Under the pieces are notes generated by a model that was not told the DNA's origin, made no database searches, and saw only the letters and a list, made by a program, of their open reading frames with translations. A DNA stretch of 64,000 bases from Chitinophaga agrisoli (lineage in GTDB: Bacteria; Bacteroidota; Bacteroidia; Chitinophagales; Chitinophagaceae). The translations under genes were made by a program, and so were the position numbers. The stretch spans positions 2,730,327 to 2,794,326 of the forward strand of contig NZ_VUOC01000004.1 of assembly GCF_008386695.1 (NCBI RefSeq), given 5' to 3'. Shown here in pieces: positions 35,305 through 44,432 of the stretch; the stretch's first letter is position 1; the number at the start of each line of letters is the position of its first letter.

Positions 35305-36978
35305 TTATCTGAAAGTCTGTAACGCCGCTGCCAGTGCTGACGCAGGCTGTGCAGGCATGGTCTTGCAACGCCAGGCCACAAACCCATCCGGTCTTATCAG
35401 CACCGCGCCGGAGGCAGCTATACCCAATAATTCCTTTACCGGTTTTTCATCATATACCAAAGTACCCGTGGCTCCTATACTATACACCGGAATATCCATT
35501 AACGCAGCGGCCTGCAACCAGGGAGCGTTATCCACCCCAGTGAACAATACAAAGCTTTTTCCCAACACGTCCAATGTAGATACCCGTTGCTCCCGGTACT
35601 GCACCCAGGCATGCGGCGCCCTGGTACCCGGGCTGCCATCCAGCGCCGCAGCTTGTTGATAGCTGTTAGCAGACATATCCGCCGCCGCTGCGCTATACAG
35701 GTAATCCGGCAGGCCCACCAAACCGGCTATAGACCGCATATACAGGCGCTGGCTCCACCGGCTCCAGCCTAGCCACCCGGCAACCTTTGCCCGCATTACC
35801 TTCCACATAAGCCCTATGATGTTGGCAAAATCCTTTTGCAGCAAGCCATCGTTATCGGAATATCTGCCGGATTTAACAGCATTGTACAGCCCTATTGGTT
35901 GCCGCTCCGGGCTATAGGTATGCAGCAATGCAGGCGATGCCGTTCCCTTTAGTACGGCCGCCAGTTTCCAGGCAAGATTATGCGCATCCTGTATACCGGT
36001 ATTGGCGCCTTTGCCGCCATAGGGCGTCATTACATGGGCCGCATCCCCGGCCAGGAAAATACGCCCATGTTGCATTTGCTCCACTACCTTTACGGTAGGC
36101 TGCCAGGGCAGCACGCTGATAATGCGGATATGGATATCCGGCAGGCCGATCACCTCCCGCAATATGGCTACCAGCTTCTCAGTAGTATAATCCTCCGGCG
36201 CGGCTACCGCAGGATCATAGTGTAAATGAAACACCCAGCGGTTACTGTTGTTGATGGCCGCCACGAAGCCTTTACATGTAGCTGTTCTGATGATCGTAAG
36301 GCTAAACTCCCTGCCCCGCACAAAAGCGGCCAGATCCGCCTCAAAATAGATATTCAGCAGGCTGGCAATAGCGCCCCGGCCGGTGGTAGCCGCCTGCAGC
36401 GTCTCGCGTACCGGGCTTTTAGCCCCATCTGCTGCGATCATATAGGCTGCCTGCACGGTTCTTATATCCCCGGTATTGCGGCAGCGCAGGCGGGCGGTGA
36501 CCCCTTCATCACCCTGTGTAAAATCCACCAGTTCTGTGTAGAACTCCAGCTGTGCGCCCCTTTCCCTGGCAGCCGCCACCAGCACCGGCTCTGACAGATC
36601 CTGGGTGCAGCGGGCGCCGGTTTCCGGGCTCAGGGTGGTGATAATATCCATGCCAGGGAGCTTTGCCAGCCCTTTCTTTTTACCTGGCTTTGCTTTTTCC
36701 AGCGCCTGGGCTATAGAGGTACTGTGGTGAATACCCCAGGCCGGCGCCAGCGCCTTACCGGCCTCGCGGATGGTATCGCTGAGCTGTAAACTCCGGTACA
36801 GCTCCATAGTGCGCACATCAAATCCCCTGGCGCGCGGGTGGATAGAAGTGCCCTGGTGTCTTTCTACCAATAAAGGGGTAATGCCCTGCTGTAACAGGAA
36901 CAAGGCGGCCGATAGCCCCACTACGCCGCCGCCTACGATCAATACGGGCGTTTGTATGTTTGTTGTTTGCTGATCCAT
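35305..36978 (-). CDS. FAD-dependent class A aromatic monooxygenase (PHBH/polyketide hydroxylase type)
   Basis: 557 residues. FAD-binding VLIVGGGVVGLSAALFLLQQ at the N terminus, the ERH loop, the DG motif (MIAADGAKSPVRE) and the GD motif (GRIFLAGDAAHVMTPYGGKG) place it in the FAD_binding_3 hydroxylases. A C-terminal thioredoxin-like domain (about 440-555) is typical of the polyketide and phenol hydroxylase branch. It would insert oxygen into an aromatic compound using NAD(P)H. It is divergent from the AraC regulator at 37140, a common arrangement for drug- or aromatic-responsive detoxification genes. The substrate is unknown; it could modify an antibiotic or phenolic. Confidence 0.9.
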   Translation of the reverse strand: MDQQTTNIQTPVLIVGGGVVGLSAALFLLQQGITPLLVERHQGTSIHPRARGFDVRTMELYRSLQLSDTIREAGKALAPAWGIHHSTSIAQALEKAKPGKKKGLAKLPGMDIITTLSPETGARCTQDLSEPVLVAAARERGAQLEFYTELVDFTQGDEGVTARLRCRNTGDIRTVQAAYMIAADGAKSPVRETLQAATTGRGAIASLLNIYFEADLAAFVRGREFSLTIIRTATCKGFVAAINNSNRWVFHLHYDPAVAAPEDYTTEKLVAILREVIGLPDIHIRIISVLPWQPTVKVVEQMQHGRIFLAGDAAHVMTPYGGKGANTGIQDAHNLAWKLAAVLKGTASPALLHTYSPERQPIGLYNAVKSGRYSDNDGLLQKDFANIIGLMWKVMRAKVAGWLGWSRWSQRLYMRSIAGLVGLPDYLYSAAAADMSANSYQQAAALDGSPGTRAPHAWVQYREQRVSTLDVLGKSFVLFTGVDNAPWLQAAALMDIPVYSIGATGTLVYDEKPVKELLGIAASGAVLIRPDGFVAWRCKTMPAQPASALAAALQTFR

Positions 36979-37139
36979 TGTTTGATTGAATTGTATGCTT
37001 GCGCTTTGTTAATCCGCTACCCAGCCTGTTCTTATCAAGGCTGTTAAAACTGTGCAAAAATGCCTTATCTGCCGCCCCACGCTTAGCATAAAATGGATTA
37101 TTTTGTACCTTAAACGGATAACTATTATACAGGAATACC

Positions 37140-38108
37140 ATGCGTGAGGAACCGCCGGAAAAACAACCTGATTTCCCGGGTTTTGATCATTTAAGAGGCC
37201 TGCCGGACAGTGCAACGCCGTACAATTTCTTCGTTTCCCTGCCGGAAGTGACAGGGCATTACCGCCTGCTGAAAATGAATGGCTTAGCCGTTTCTGATGG
37301 CTATATGGAGCTGAAGAGCCAGCGCCTGAGCGTGCATATGGAGCACATCAACGACCTGCCCCTGATAGAGATGAACTTTTCACTGGAAGGTAATATCCGC
37401 CAAAAGCTGGGCTTCGTGCAGGATGATGTAATGTATACCAAAGGGTACCATAACATTATGTATAACCAGGGAGAATGGGAACGTAACCAGTTCCTGCATT
37501 GCGGTATCCATAACACCTTCACGATTAACATCCATGCAGAGCGGTTCCTGCAGCTGTTCTATGGCCACTCCTTCCCTATGGATGAGCTGGTGGAGAAAGT
37601 AGTCAAAGGCACCCCCTTCCTGGTGCAAAGGCCCGGCATCACCTTTACTCCCCAGATGGGCGCCATTATCCAGTCATTCTGGAATACCCCGCTTACCGGC
37701 GGGTTGAAAAGCCTTTTCATGGAAACAAAAATGATGGAGCTGTTATTGCTGCAGTGGGAGCTGTTCCTGCAGCCAACGCCCTGTAAAGCGCAATATGACC
37801 TGGAAAAGCTGGAACTGGCTAAAGAAATATTGCTCAAAGACATGCAGCATCCGCCTTCCCTCACACAGCTGGCCCGCTTATGCGGCCTTAATGAATTTAA
37901 GCTGAAGAAAGGCTTTAAGGAGGTATACCATAACACGGTTTTTGGGTATTTTGCCTCCGTCCGTTTAGAGCAGGCCAGGCAGCTGGTATTACATACCGGC
38001 AAAACCCTTTCTGAAATAGCCTATGAAACGGGTTTTAGCCATCCCCAGCACTTTCAGCGGGCCTTTAAGCAGCAGTTTGGGATGGCGCCCGGCCAGCTCA
38101 GGAAGTAA
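37140..38108 (+). CDS. AraC-family transcriptional regulator (PchR-like)
   Basis: 322 residues. The C-terminal 100 residues hold two helix-turn-helix motifs (SLTQLARLCGLNEFKLKKGF and LSEIAYETGFSHPQHFQRAF). The N-terminal part (IEMNFSLEGNIRQKL, FNIHAERFLQLFYG-like pattern) resembles the PchR group, whose ligands are small molecules such as siderophores, but the ligand is not deducible. It is divergent from the FAD monooxygenase with 161 bases between them and probably controls that gene. A plus-strand terminator follows only at 38290-38320, leaving a long 3' untranslated region. Confidence 0.9.
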   Translation: MREEPPEKQPDFPGFDHLRGLPDSATPYNFFVSLPEVTGHYRLLKMNGLAVSDGYMELKSQRLSVHMEHINDLPLIEMNFSLEGNIRQKLGFVQDDVMYTKGYHNIMYNQGEWERNQFLHCGIHNTFTINIHAERFLQLFYGHSFPMDELVEKVVKGTPFLVQRPGITFTPQMGAIIQSFWNTPLTGGLKSLFMETKMMELLLLQWELFLQPTPCKAQYDLEKLELAKEILLKDMQHPPSLTQLARLCGLNEFKLKKGFKEVYHNTVFGYFASVRLEQARQLVLHTGKTLSEIAYETGFSHPQHFQRAFKQQFGMAPGQLRK

Positions 38109-38289
38109 CCTCCAGGTAACCGCTTTATCACCCAATAATCCGTAATAAGTACAACAGAATCCGTCATATAGGCATTCTTTACCAGCTTTTTAAGTTGCAC
38201 CTTTGTTTTACGATTTTCTCAAACAAGAAAACATCCACATAAAGTGGTTTAGATATTAACAGTGTAACAGTTGTAGGTTTAGGTAAAGG

Positions 38290-38320
38290 CCGGGATATTC
38301 TTATTCCGGTTTTCTTTTTT
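38290..38320 (+). terminator. Rho-independent terminator about 180 bases after the AraC gene
   Basis: An 8-bp stem (CCGGGATA with TATTCCGG, one G-U pair) with a 4-base loop followed by a T-rich run. The 441-base gap 38109-38549 holds this and otherwise an AT-rich leader of the next gene; I see no reading frame in it. Confidence 0.65.
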
Positions 38321-38549
38321 ATGGGGCCAGATGATAAATTCCACCGGTATTATTTTAACTAAACGCCACCCTTATTCCTTGTTTTATAAGCTATACATCG
38401 CCGGTTAATATAATATCATCCCACACCTGATATCTATCTAATTAACATATTTTTCACTATGGCATAAAATAAACAGTGAGAGTTTTTGTTATTCTTTGTG
38501 GAAATAAACAACAAACACATCTATAAAGTCTAACCCTTCAACCCTGCGA

Positions 38550-41327
38550 ATGAAGACACTACCTGTTTTGATTGTCAGCCTGGCCGTCCCTTGCCTGTGC
38601 TATAGTCAACAAGCATCTGTTAAAGGCAGTATTCTCGACACGCTGAACCATCAGCAGCTTTCCAACACCGTTATAGCAGTTTTACAGGCAAAGGATTCTA
38701 TGCTGTACACCTTTACCCGTACAGATGCCGCAGGCAAATTTGAACTGTCGCACCTGCAACAGGGCAAGTACCTGCTGCTGGCCACTGCCCCGGGGTATGC
38801 GGATTATGTGGAACCTGTTACGCTGGCGGATAGCGCTGCTGCCGCACATGTGAAGATCATCCTTTCCCTTAAAAGCCGGTTGCTGCAGGAGGTAGTCATC
38901 AACCAGCAGATTGCTGCCATCAAGCTAAAAGGAGACACCACAGAATACAATGCAGATAGCTTTAAGATGCAACCCAATGCTACCGTAGAAGACCTGCTGA
39001 AAAAGCTGCCCGGTATACAGGTGGATAAGAACGGACAGATCACTGCGCAGGGTGAAAAGATCCAGAAAGTACTGGTAGACGGTGAAGAATTCTTTGGCGA
39101 CGACCCTACCCTGGCCACCCAGAACCTGCGGGCGGATATGGTAGACAAAGTACAGGTGTTTGATAAAAAAAGCGACCAGGCCGCCTTTACCGGTATAGAT
39201 GATGGCGAAAAGACCAAAACGCTGAACCTGAAACTGAAAGACAGTAAAAAGAACGGCTACTTTGGTAAGGCTGCCGCCGGCGCAGGTAATGATGGCTTTC
39301 ACGACAGCCAGCTGATGCTGAACCTCTTCAAACAAAAACTAAAACTCTCCGGTTACGGCATCGTCTCCAACACCGGAAAAACCGGGTTAAACTGGAATGA
39401 AAGACGTAATTACGGCGGATCTGGAGATGATGTAAGTTATAACGAAGGAACGGACGACTACACCTTCAACTTTGCTGGTGATGACCTGGAAAACTGGGAC
39501 GGACGATACAGTGGCGAAGGCTATCCGCTGGTACAAACAGGCGGGCTGCATTTCAATAACAAATGGAACGAAGACCATCAGTCCCTGAACGGAAACTATA
39601 AGATCCTGCAGCTATACATGGATGGTGGTAGCGATACCCGCTCCCAGTACCTGCTGCCGGATACCCTGTACTATACCAACTCCAGCGAACGCTTTGCCAA
39701 CAGCATATTACGCAACCGGGCAGACGCCAGCTACGAGCTGCAACTGGATTCTTCCTCTTCCATCAAGATCAATATAGATGGCGGCCTGGATCATAAGAAC
39801 ACGCATAGCGCTTATACTACACAATCCCTGGCGCAGGATAGCACGCTGGTAAACCAGAACGAGCGCAACATCACCAACACCGGCGATATGCGTACCCTGA
39901 ACAGTAACATCCTATGGCGGAAAAAGCTGCGCAAAAAAGGCCGCACGCTCTCCTTCAATCTACAGGAAAGATACCGCGAGAACACCTCAGATGGCTATCT
40001 GGATGCGATCACTGAATTCTATAAAGATGGCGGTATAGAAAACACACAACGCATAGATCAATACAAGACCAATAATACGAAGAACACTACGTTCGATACA
40101 AAGCTTACTTATACGGAGCCGTTATCCGTCGCATCATCCCTGATATTTAACTATGGCGTCATAGTTAATAACAGCAATTCCGAAAGGAATTCCTTTAACC
40201 AGGATAACAATGGCAAATACAATAACCTGGACTCCGTATACAGCAGTGATTACGTATTCAACACCTTCACCCACCGTGGCGGGCTTAACTACAACCTGGT
40301 AAAGAAAAAACTGCGCGCCAATGTAGGCGGCTCAGTAGGCCTCACCAGTTTTGACCAGCAGGATATGCACATCGGCATAAGTCATAAACGTGATTTTGTG
40401 AACTGGTATCCCGCAGCTTTCATTAGCTATATGCTCAACACACAACGGCGCCTTGGGCTCAATTATAACGGTAACACGCGCCAGCCGGGCATTGAGCAGC
40501 TGCAACCGCTGCGCACCAATGACGACCCGCTGAACGTCAATATTGGTAACCCAGATCTGAAGCCCTCTTTTTCCAATAACCTGCGGCTTTCCTTTTCCGA
40601 TTTTAAGATGCTTACAGAACGCAATATTTGGGTAAGTATAAACTACACATTTACCGATAACGCCATTACCAGCAAAAGCACGATCGATGATCAGGGTAAA
40701 AGGACCAACCAATCTGTGAACGTGGACGGCAACAAAACTGCGTTCCTGTATTTCAACTACGGTATGAAACTGAAAAAGGCAGATATGCGCCTGGGCTACT
40801 TCCTCAACGCCAATTACAGCAGATATGCCAACTATGTGAACGGCGCCTTGAACACCACCAACAGCGGCGGCTACACCAACGGTATCTACCTGTCTAAATC
40901 CAGGGAGAAGCGGTATGATATAAACCTGGAGGCATCCGCCACTTATACTACCAGCCGCTCCTCCGTACAACAGAACATCCAGACCAACTACTGGACCGCC
41001 GCCATAGGCCCCAATGTTGATCTGTTCCTGCCCTGGAAGCTGCAGCTGCATACAGACTTGAACATTAACCTGCGGCAAAAGACAGCGGTGTTTGTGAGCA
41101 ATAACAATGTATTCATATGGAATGCCTGGATAGGGAAAAAGCTATTCAAGAATGACGCGCTGTTGATAAAAGCATCCGTAAATGACCTGCTGAATGAGAA
41201 CATTGGATTTAACAGGCAGGTGAACAGCAACTTTATATCTGAACGTACTTACAGCACCATTGCCCGTTACGTGCTGTTTTCCGTTAACTGGAACTTCAAC
41301 AAGAACGGTGGCGTTAAACAACCCTGA
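38550..41327 (+). CDS. Outer membrane beta-barrel protein with carboxypeptidase-like regulatory domain (OMP_b-brl_3 type)
   Basis: 925 residues with a signal peptide (cleaved after CLCYSQ). A regulatory beta-sandwich (about 22-110, ASVKGSILDTLNHQQLSNTV) and a plug-like segment (VEDLLKKLPGIQVDKNGQIT, GEKIQKVLVDGEEFFGDDPT) are followed by a large barrel ending YVLFSVNWNFNKNGG. It is TonB-receptor-like but lacks a SusD partner. This group usually precedes a GLPGLI protein gene, exactly as here (20 bases downstream). Its cargo is unknown; in related genomes such pairs are often linked to metal or peptide stress, but nothing in this sequence shows it. Confidence 0.9.
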   Translation: MKTLPVLIVSLAVPCLCYSQQASVKGSILDTLNHQQLSNTVIAVLQAKDSMLYTFTRTDAAGKFELSHLQQGKYLLLATAPGYADYVEPVTLADSAAAAHVKIILSLKSRLLQEVVINQQIAAIKLKGDTTEYNADSFKMQPNATVEDLLKKLPGIQVDKNGQITAQGEKIQKVLVDGEEFFGDDPTLATQNLRADMVDKVQVFDKKSDQAAFTGIDDGEKTKTLNLKLKDSKKNGYFGKAAAGAGNDGFHDSQLMLNLFKQKLKLSGYGIVSNTGKTGLNWNERRNYGGSGDDVSYNEGTDDYTFNFAGDDLENWDGRYSGEGYPLVQTGGLHFNNKWNEDHQSLNGNYKILQLYMDGGSDTRSQYLLPDTLYYTNSSERFANSILRNRADASYELQLDSSSSIKINIDGGLDHKNTHSAYTTQSLAQDSTLVNQNERNITNTGDMRTLNSNILWRKKLRKKGRTLSFNLQERYRENTSDGYLDAITEFYKDGGIENTQRIDQYKTNNTKNTTFDTKLTYTEPLSVASSLIFNYGVIVNNSNSERNSFNQDNNGKYNNLDSVYSSDYVFNTFTHRGGLNYNLVKKKLRANVGGSVGLTSFDQQDMHIGISHKRDFVNWYPAAFISYMLNTQRRLGLNYNGNTRQPGIEQLQPLRTNDDPLNVNIGNPDLKPSFSNNLRLSFSDFKMLTERNIWVSINYTFTDNAITSKSTIDDQGKRTNQSVNVDGNKTAFLYFNYGMKLKKADMRLGYFLNANYSRYANYVNGALNTTNSGGYTNGIYLSKSREKRYDINLEASATYTTSRSSVQQNIQTNYWTAAIGPNVDLFLPWKLQLHTDLNINLRQKTAVFVSNNNVFIWNAWIGKKLFKNDALLIKASVNDLLNENIGFNRQVNSNFISERTYSTIARYVLFSVNWNFNKNGGVKQP

Positions 41328-41347
41328 TCAAAATTAAAATCAACAGT

Positions 41348-42097
41348 ATGAGATCATTACTGCTTTGTATACTGCTACTGACCAGCGCGGCCAATGCCCT
41401 GGCCCAAAGTCCGGTGTACCTTACCACAGGCCGTATTGAGTTTGAAAAACGTTTAAATGTATACGCCCGGCTGGATGAGATGTTCACAGACAATAACAGC
41501 CCCTGGAAAGAGATGGAGAAGAAACGGCAGCCACGGTTTAAGATCACCTATTTTGACCTGCTATTCCGCGGCAATAATACCTTATATACACCCGGCAGGG
41601 ACAACCCGGATAACATACGCCTACAGCCGGAGCCTGGCGATGAAAACGTGATCTACGATAAGTTGGATACCCATGAGACCATTGCCCAGAAAAAAGCTTT
41701 TGAACAGGTATTCCTTATAAAAGACAGCACCCGTGCTATTAAATGGAAGATCACGGATGAAAAGCGCAACATTGCCGGGTTTGACTGCCGCCGGGCCAAT
41801 GCCGTGATCATGGATTCCATTTACGTAGTAGCATTCTATACAGACGCCATTGTTACACCCGGCGGGCCGGAATCCTTTACCGGGCTGCCTGGTATGATAC
41901 TGGGCGTAGCGCTGCCCTATGAGCACATTACCTGGTTTGCCACCAAAGTGCTGTCGGAAGATGTGCAGGAAACGGCACTTAAAGTGCCGGTAAAAGGCAA
42001 AAAAATGGACAATAAAGGATTTAGGGAAACGATAAACGGAAGCCTGAAAGACTGGGGACCGTATGGCAAAACATACATGAAGGTGCTGCAACTATAA
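41348..42097 (+). CDS. GLPGLI family protein
   Basis: 249 residues with a signal peptide (cleaved after ANALAQS). The family hallmark is present as FTGLPGMILGVALPYEHITW. Another conserved feature is the KWKITDEKRNIAGFDCRRAN strand. GLPGLI proteins are secreted or outer-membrane-associated Bacteroidota proteins of unknown function, usually encoded next to a TonB-like barrel. The gene follows the barrel gene at 38550 by 20 bases and must be co-transcribed. It is convergent with proA, 21 bases apart. Confidence 0.92.
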   Translation: MRSLLLCILLLTSAANALAQSPVYLTTGRIEFEKRLNVYARLDEMFTDNNSPWKEMEKKRQPRFKITYFDLLFRGNNTLYTPGRDNPDNIRLQPEPGDENVIYDKLDTHETIAQKKAFEQVFLIKDSTRAIKWKITDEKRNIAGFDCRRANAVIMDSIYVVAFYTDAIVTPGGPESFTGLPGMILGVALPYEHITWFATKVLSEDVQETALKVPVKGKKMDNKGFRETINGSLKDWGPYGKTYMKVLQL

Positions 42098-42118
42098 CAG
42101 CACCTCTTATCCCTTTAC

Positions 42119-43369
42119 TTATACCCGCACCTGCCCATTGCCATACACGTACCACTTTTCGGTGACCAGTTTTTCAAGGGCAAAAGGTCCGCGGGCATGC
42201 AGCTTCTGCGTAGAGATACCTATCTCCGCGCCTAAGCCAAACACGCCTCCATCTGTAAAACGGGTGGAGGCATTTATATATACGGCCGCTGCATCCACTT
42301 CATTCATAAAACGCTCGCTGATGGCAGCATCCGTACTCACAATAGCTTCGGAATGTTTGGAGGAATAATTGCGTATATGTGCCAGCGCTTCATCTGCACT
42401 GTCTACTATCTTAATGGAACATTTGAAATCAAGGAACTCCCGGCCAAAATCTTCCGGGGTGGCATGCTGTAGCTGCGGGTAACCCAGCTGCTCCAGTATG
42501 GGGTAGGCCGTATCATCCGCAAAGATCTCTACCTGGTAAGCCTGCAGCGCGGGCGCTAACAGTTGCAGCAGATCCCTGGCCACCGGCCCGTCTACCAGCA
42601 CGGTATCCAGCGCATTACAAACAGAAGGACGGGATACCTTGGCATTGGTCACAATAGCGCTGGCCTGCAGCAGGTCTGCCGTACGCTCCACATAGGTGTG
42701 GCAAACGCCTGCGCCGGTCTCTATTACCGGCACACGGGCATTGGCCCGTACAAAATCGATCAGCTGCTGGGAGCCGCGGGGTATGATGATATCTACATAT
42801 TTCACAGCGGTCAGCAGCTCCATTACCAGCTCACGATCCACCGGCAGCAACTGTACAATAGCGGCCGGCAGCTTAAACTCCTCCAGCACCTGTTGTATCA
42901 GACCTACTACGCAGGTATTGGTATAAAACGCGTCTGATCCGCCACGCAGCACACATACATTGCCGGAGCGTATACAAAGGGCCGCTACATCTACCGTTAC
43001 ATTGGGACGGGATTCATAGATCACGCCCACTACGCCCAGGGGTGCGGTGCGTTTCTGCACCAGCAGGCCGTTATCCAGCTTGCGCTCCATCAATAACTGG
43101 TTGGCAGGGTCCGGCAGCGCGGCTATATCCAGCAGGCTGTCTGACAATTGCTGGATCCGTTTTTCATCCAGCAGCAGCCGGTCCTTCTTAGGGTCCGTAT
43201 CCGCCATGCGCGCCAGATCTTGTTGATTAGCCGCAACAATGGCTGCGCTATGTTCCTGCAGGCGCATGGCCAGCTTTTGCAACAGCTGTTGCTTTTGCTG
43301 ATCCGGCAGCGTTTTTACCGCGGTGGTAGCCTGCTGTGCTTTTTCCAGTATTGATATGATAGATGTCAT
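42119..43369 (-). CDS. proA: Gamma-glutamyl phosphate reductase (glutamate-5-semialdehyde dehydrogenase)
   Basis: 416 residues, normal length. It reduces gamma-glutamyl phosphate with NADPH to glutamate-5-semialdehyde, the second step of proline synthesis. Visible features: APLGVVGVIYESRPNVTVDV, LRGGSDAF, the catalytic cysteine in KVSRPSVCNALDTVLVDG and the C-terminal RFTDGGVFGLGAEIGISTQK and HARGPFALEKL. It follows proB by 28 bases on the same strand, giving a proB-proA pair in the cytoplasmic biosynthetic pathway. Confidence 0.96.
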   Translation of the reverse strand: MTSIISILEKAQQATTAVKTLPDQQKQQLLQKLAMRLQEHSAAIVAANQQDLARMADTDPKKDRLLLDEKRIQQLSDSLLDIAALPDPANQLLMERKLDNGLLVQKRTAPLGVVGVIYESRPNVTVDVAALCIRSGNVCVLRGGSDAFYTNTCVVGLIQQVLEEFKLPAAIVQLLPVDRELVMELLTAVKYVDIIIPRGSQQLIDFVRANARVPVIETGAGVCHTYVERTADLLQASAIVTNAKVSRPSVCNALDTVLVDGPVARDLLQLLAPALQAYQVEIFADDTAYPILEQLGYPQLQHATPEDFGREFLDFKCSIKIVDSADEALAHIRNYSSKHSEAIVSTDAAISERFMNEVDAAAVYINASTRFTDGGVFGLGAEIGISTQKLHARGPFALEKLVTEKWYVYGNGQVRV

Positions 43370-43397
43370 TAGTAGTAAGTAAAGATCAGATAATTAT

Positions 43398-44432
43398 TTA
43401 CAGCAGCACGATATCATCGGCATGGGCAATCTCCAGGTTCTGTACCTTTTCCGTGCCGGCCAATACATCAGAAGATAATTTGGCGCGCGCTACGGCAATG
43501 GCTTCCTGCGCCTCATTCACGATCTCCACCACCTCGCCGCGGTCAAACTTTTCCAGGATGGCCTGTACCCCTACTGCCAATAGGCTATGCCGCTGCTCCA
43601 GCGCCTTTTGAGCGCCGGCGTCCACCTGTATACGGCCGGTTACCAGGCTGCCACTGGCCAGCCATTTTTTACGGGCCGGCATGCTGCAGGGCTGTGGCAG
43701 GCATAACGTGCCTGTGGCGCCGGCCATTGCATTCAGGATGCCATCTGTAGTATGTATACCAAAGATCACCACGCGGATACCCATGCGGGTGGCCAAACGG
43801 GCAAAAGTAAGTTTGGATACCATGCCACCCAGTCCCAGGCTGGATTTGCTCGTATCTGCCAGCGCAAACACGCTTTCATCGATCACATCTATCTGCGGCA
43901 CTACCTTATTTTCCTTATCCAGTACGCCGCCTACAGAGGTGCTGAACAACAGCCCGGAAGCGCCAAAGCCTACGGCTATCAACGTGGCCAGTTCGTCGTT
44001 ATCGGAGAACTTGAGCTCCAGGTCACTCACCACATCATTCTCATTAGCCACGGGGATAATGTTACTGGCCCACAGCTCCTCGTAAGTTTTCTTTAATTGC
44101 AGGAACTGGCCGCGGTTGCTGAAATGCCGCCGCTCGCACAAGCTTTGCGCAATGGCAATGCCATAGGGCTCAAAATATTGCGAGTACTTGCTTAATAATA
44201 AAGGATTACCAATAGCCGCTGCTGCTTTACGCTCACTGATAGTGCCGTTGTATTCCCGCAGGAATTTCTTGCCGGCAGCTACCGCCCCGGAAGATACCAG
44301 CACCATATTATACTCCGCATGCAGCGCCGCTACCTGCCTGGCTATTGCCGCTATTACAGATTCATCCAGCTCCCCGTTGGCACGGGTGATGGATGCTGTT
44401 CCAAACTTGATCACTAAAATAGGCTTGCTCAC
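43398..44432 (-). CDS. proB: Glutamate 5-kinase
   Basis: 344 residues from the GTG at 44432: kinase domain with KPILVIKFGTASITR and LVSSGAVAAGKKFL, ATP-site GGMVSKLTFARLATRMGI and a C-terminal PUA domain (VTGRIQVDAGAQKALEQRHS). It phosphorylates glutamate for proline synthesis. The frame remains open to an ATG at 44480, which would add 16 residues unlike the family start; the GTG overlaps the stop of the upstream GH127 gene as GTGA and fits the family's first strand, so I prefer it. That overlap implies translational coupling to a glycosidase, an unexpected partner. Confidence 0.94.
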   Translation of the reverse strand: MSKPILVIKFGTASITRANGELDESVIAAIARQVAALHAEYNMVLVSSGAVAAGKKFLREYNGTISERKAAAAIGNPLLLSKYSQYFEPYGIAIAQSLCERRHFSNRGQFLQLKKTYEELWASNIIPVANENDVVSDLELKFSDNDELATLIAVGFGASGLLFSTSVGGVLDKENKVVPQIDVIDESVFALADTSKSSLGLGGMVSKLTFARLATRMGIRVVIFGIHTTDGILNAMAGATGTLCLPQPCSMPARKKWLASGSLVTGRIQVDAGAQKALEQRHSLLAVGVQAILEKFDRGEVVEIVNEAQEAIAVARAKLSSDVLAGTEKVQNLEIAHADDIVLL

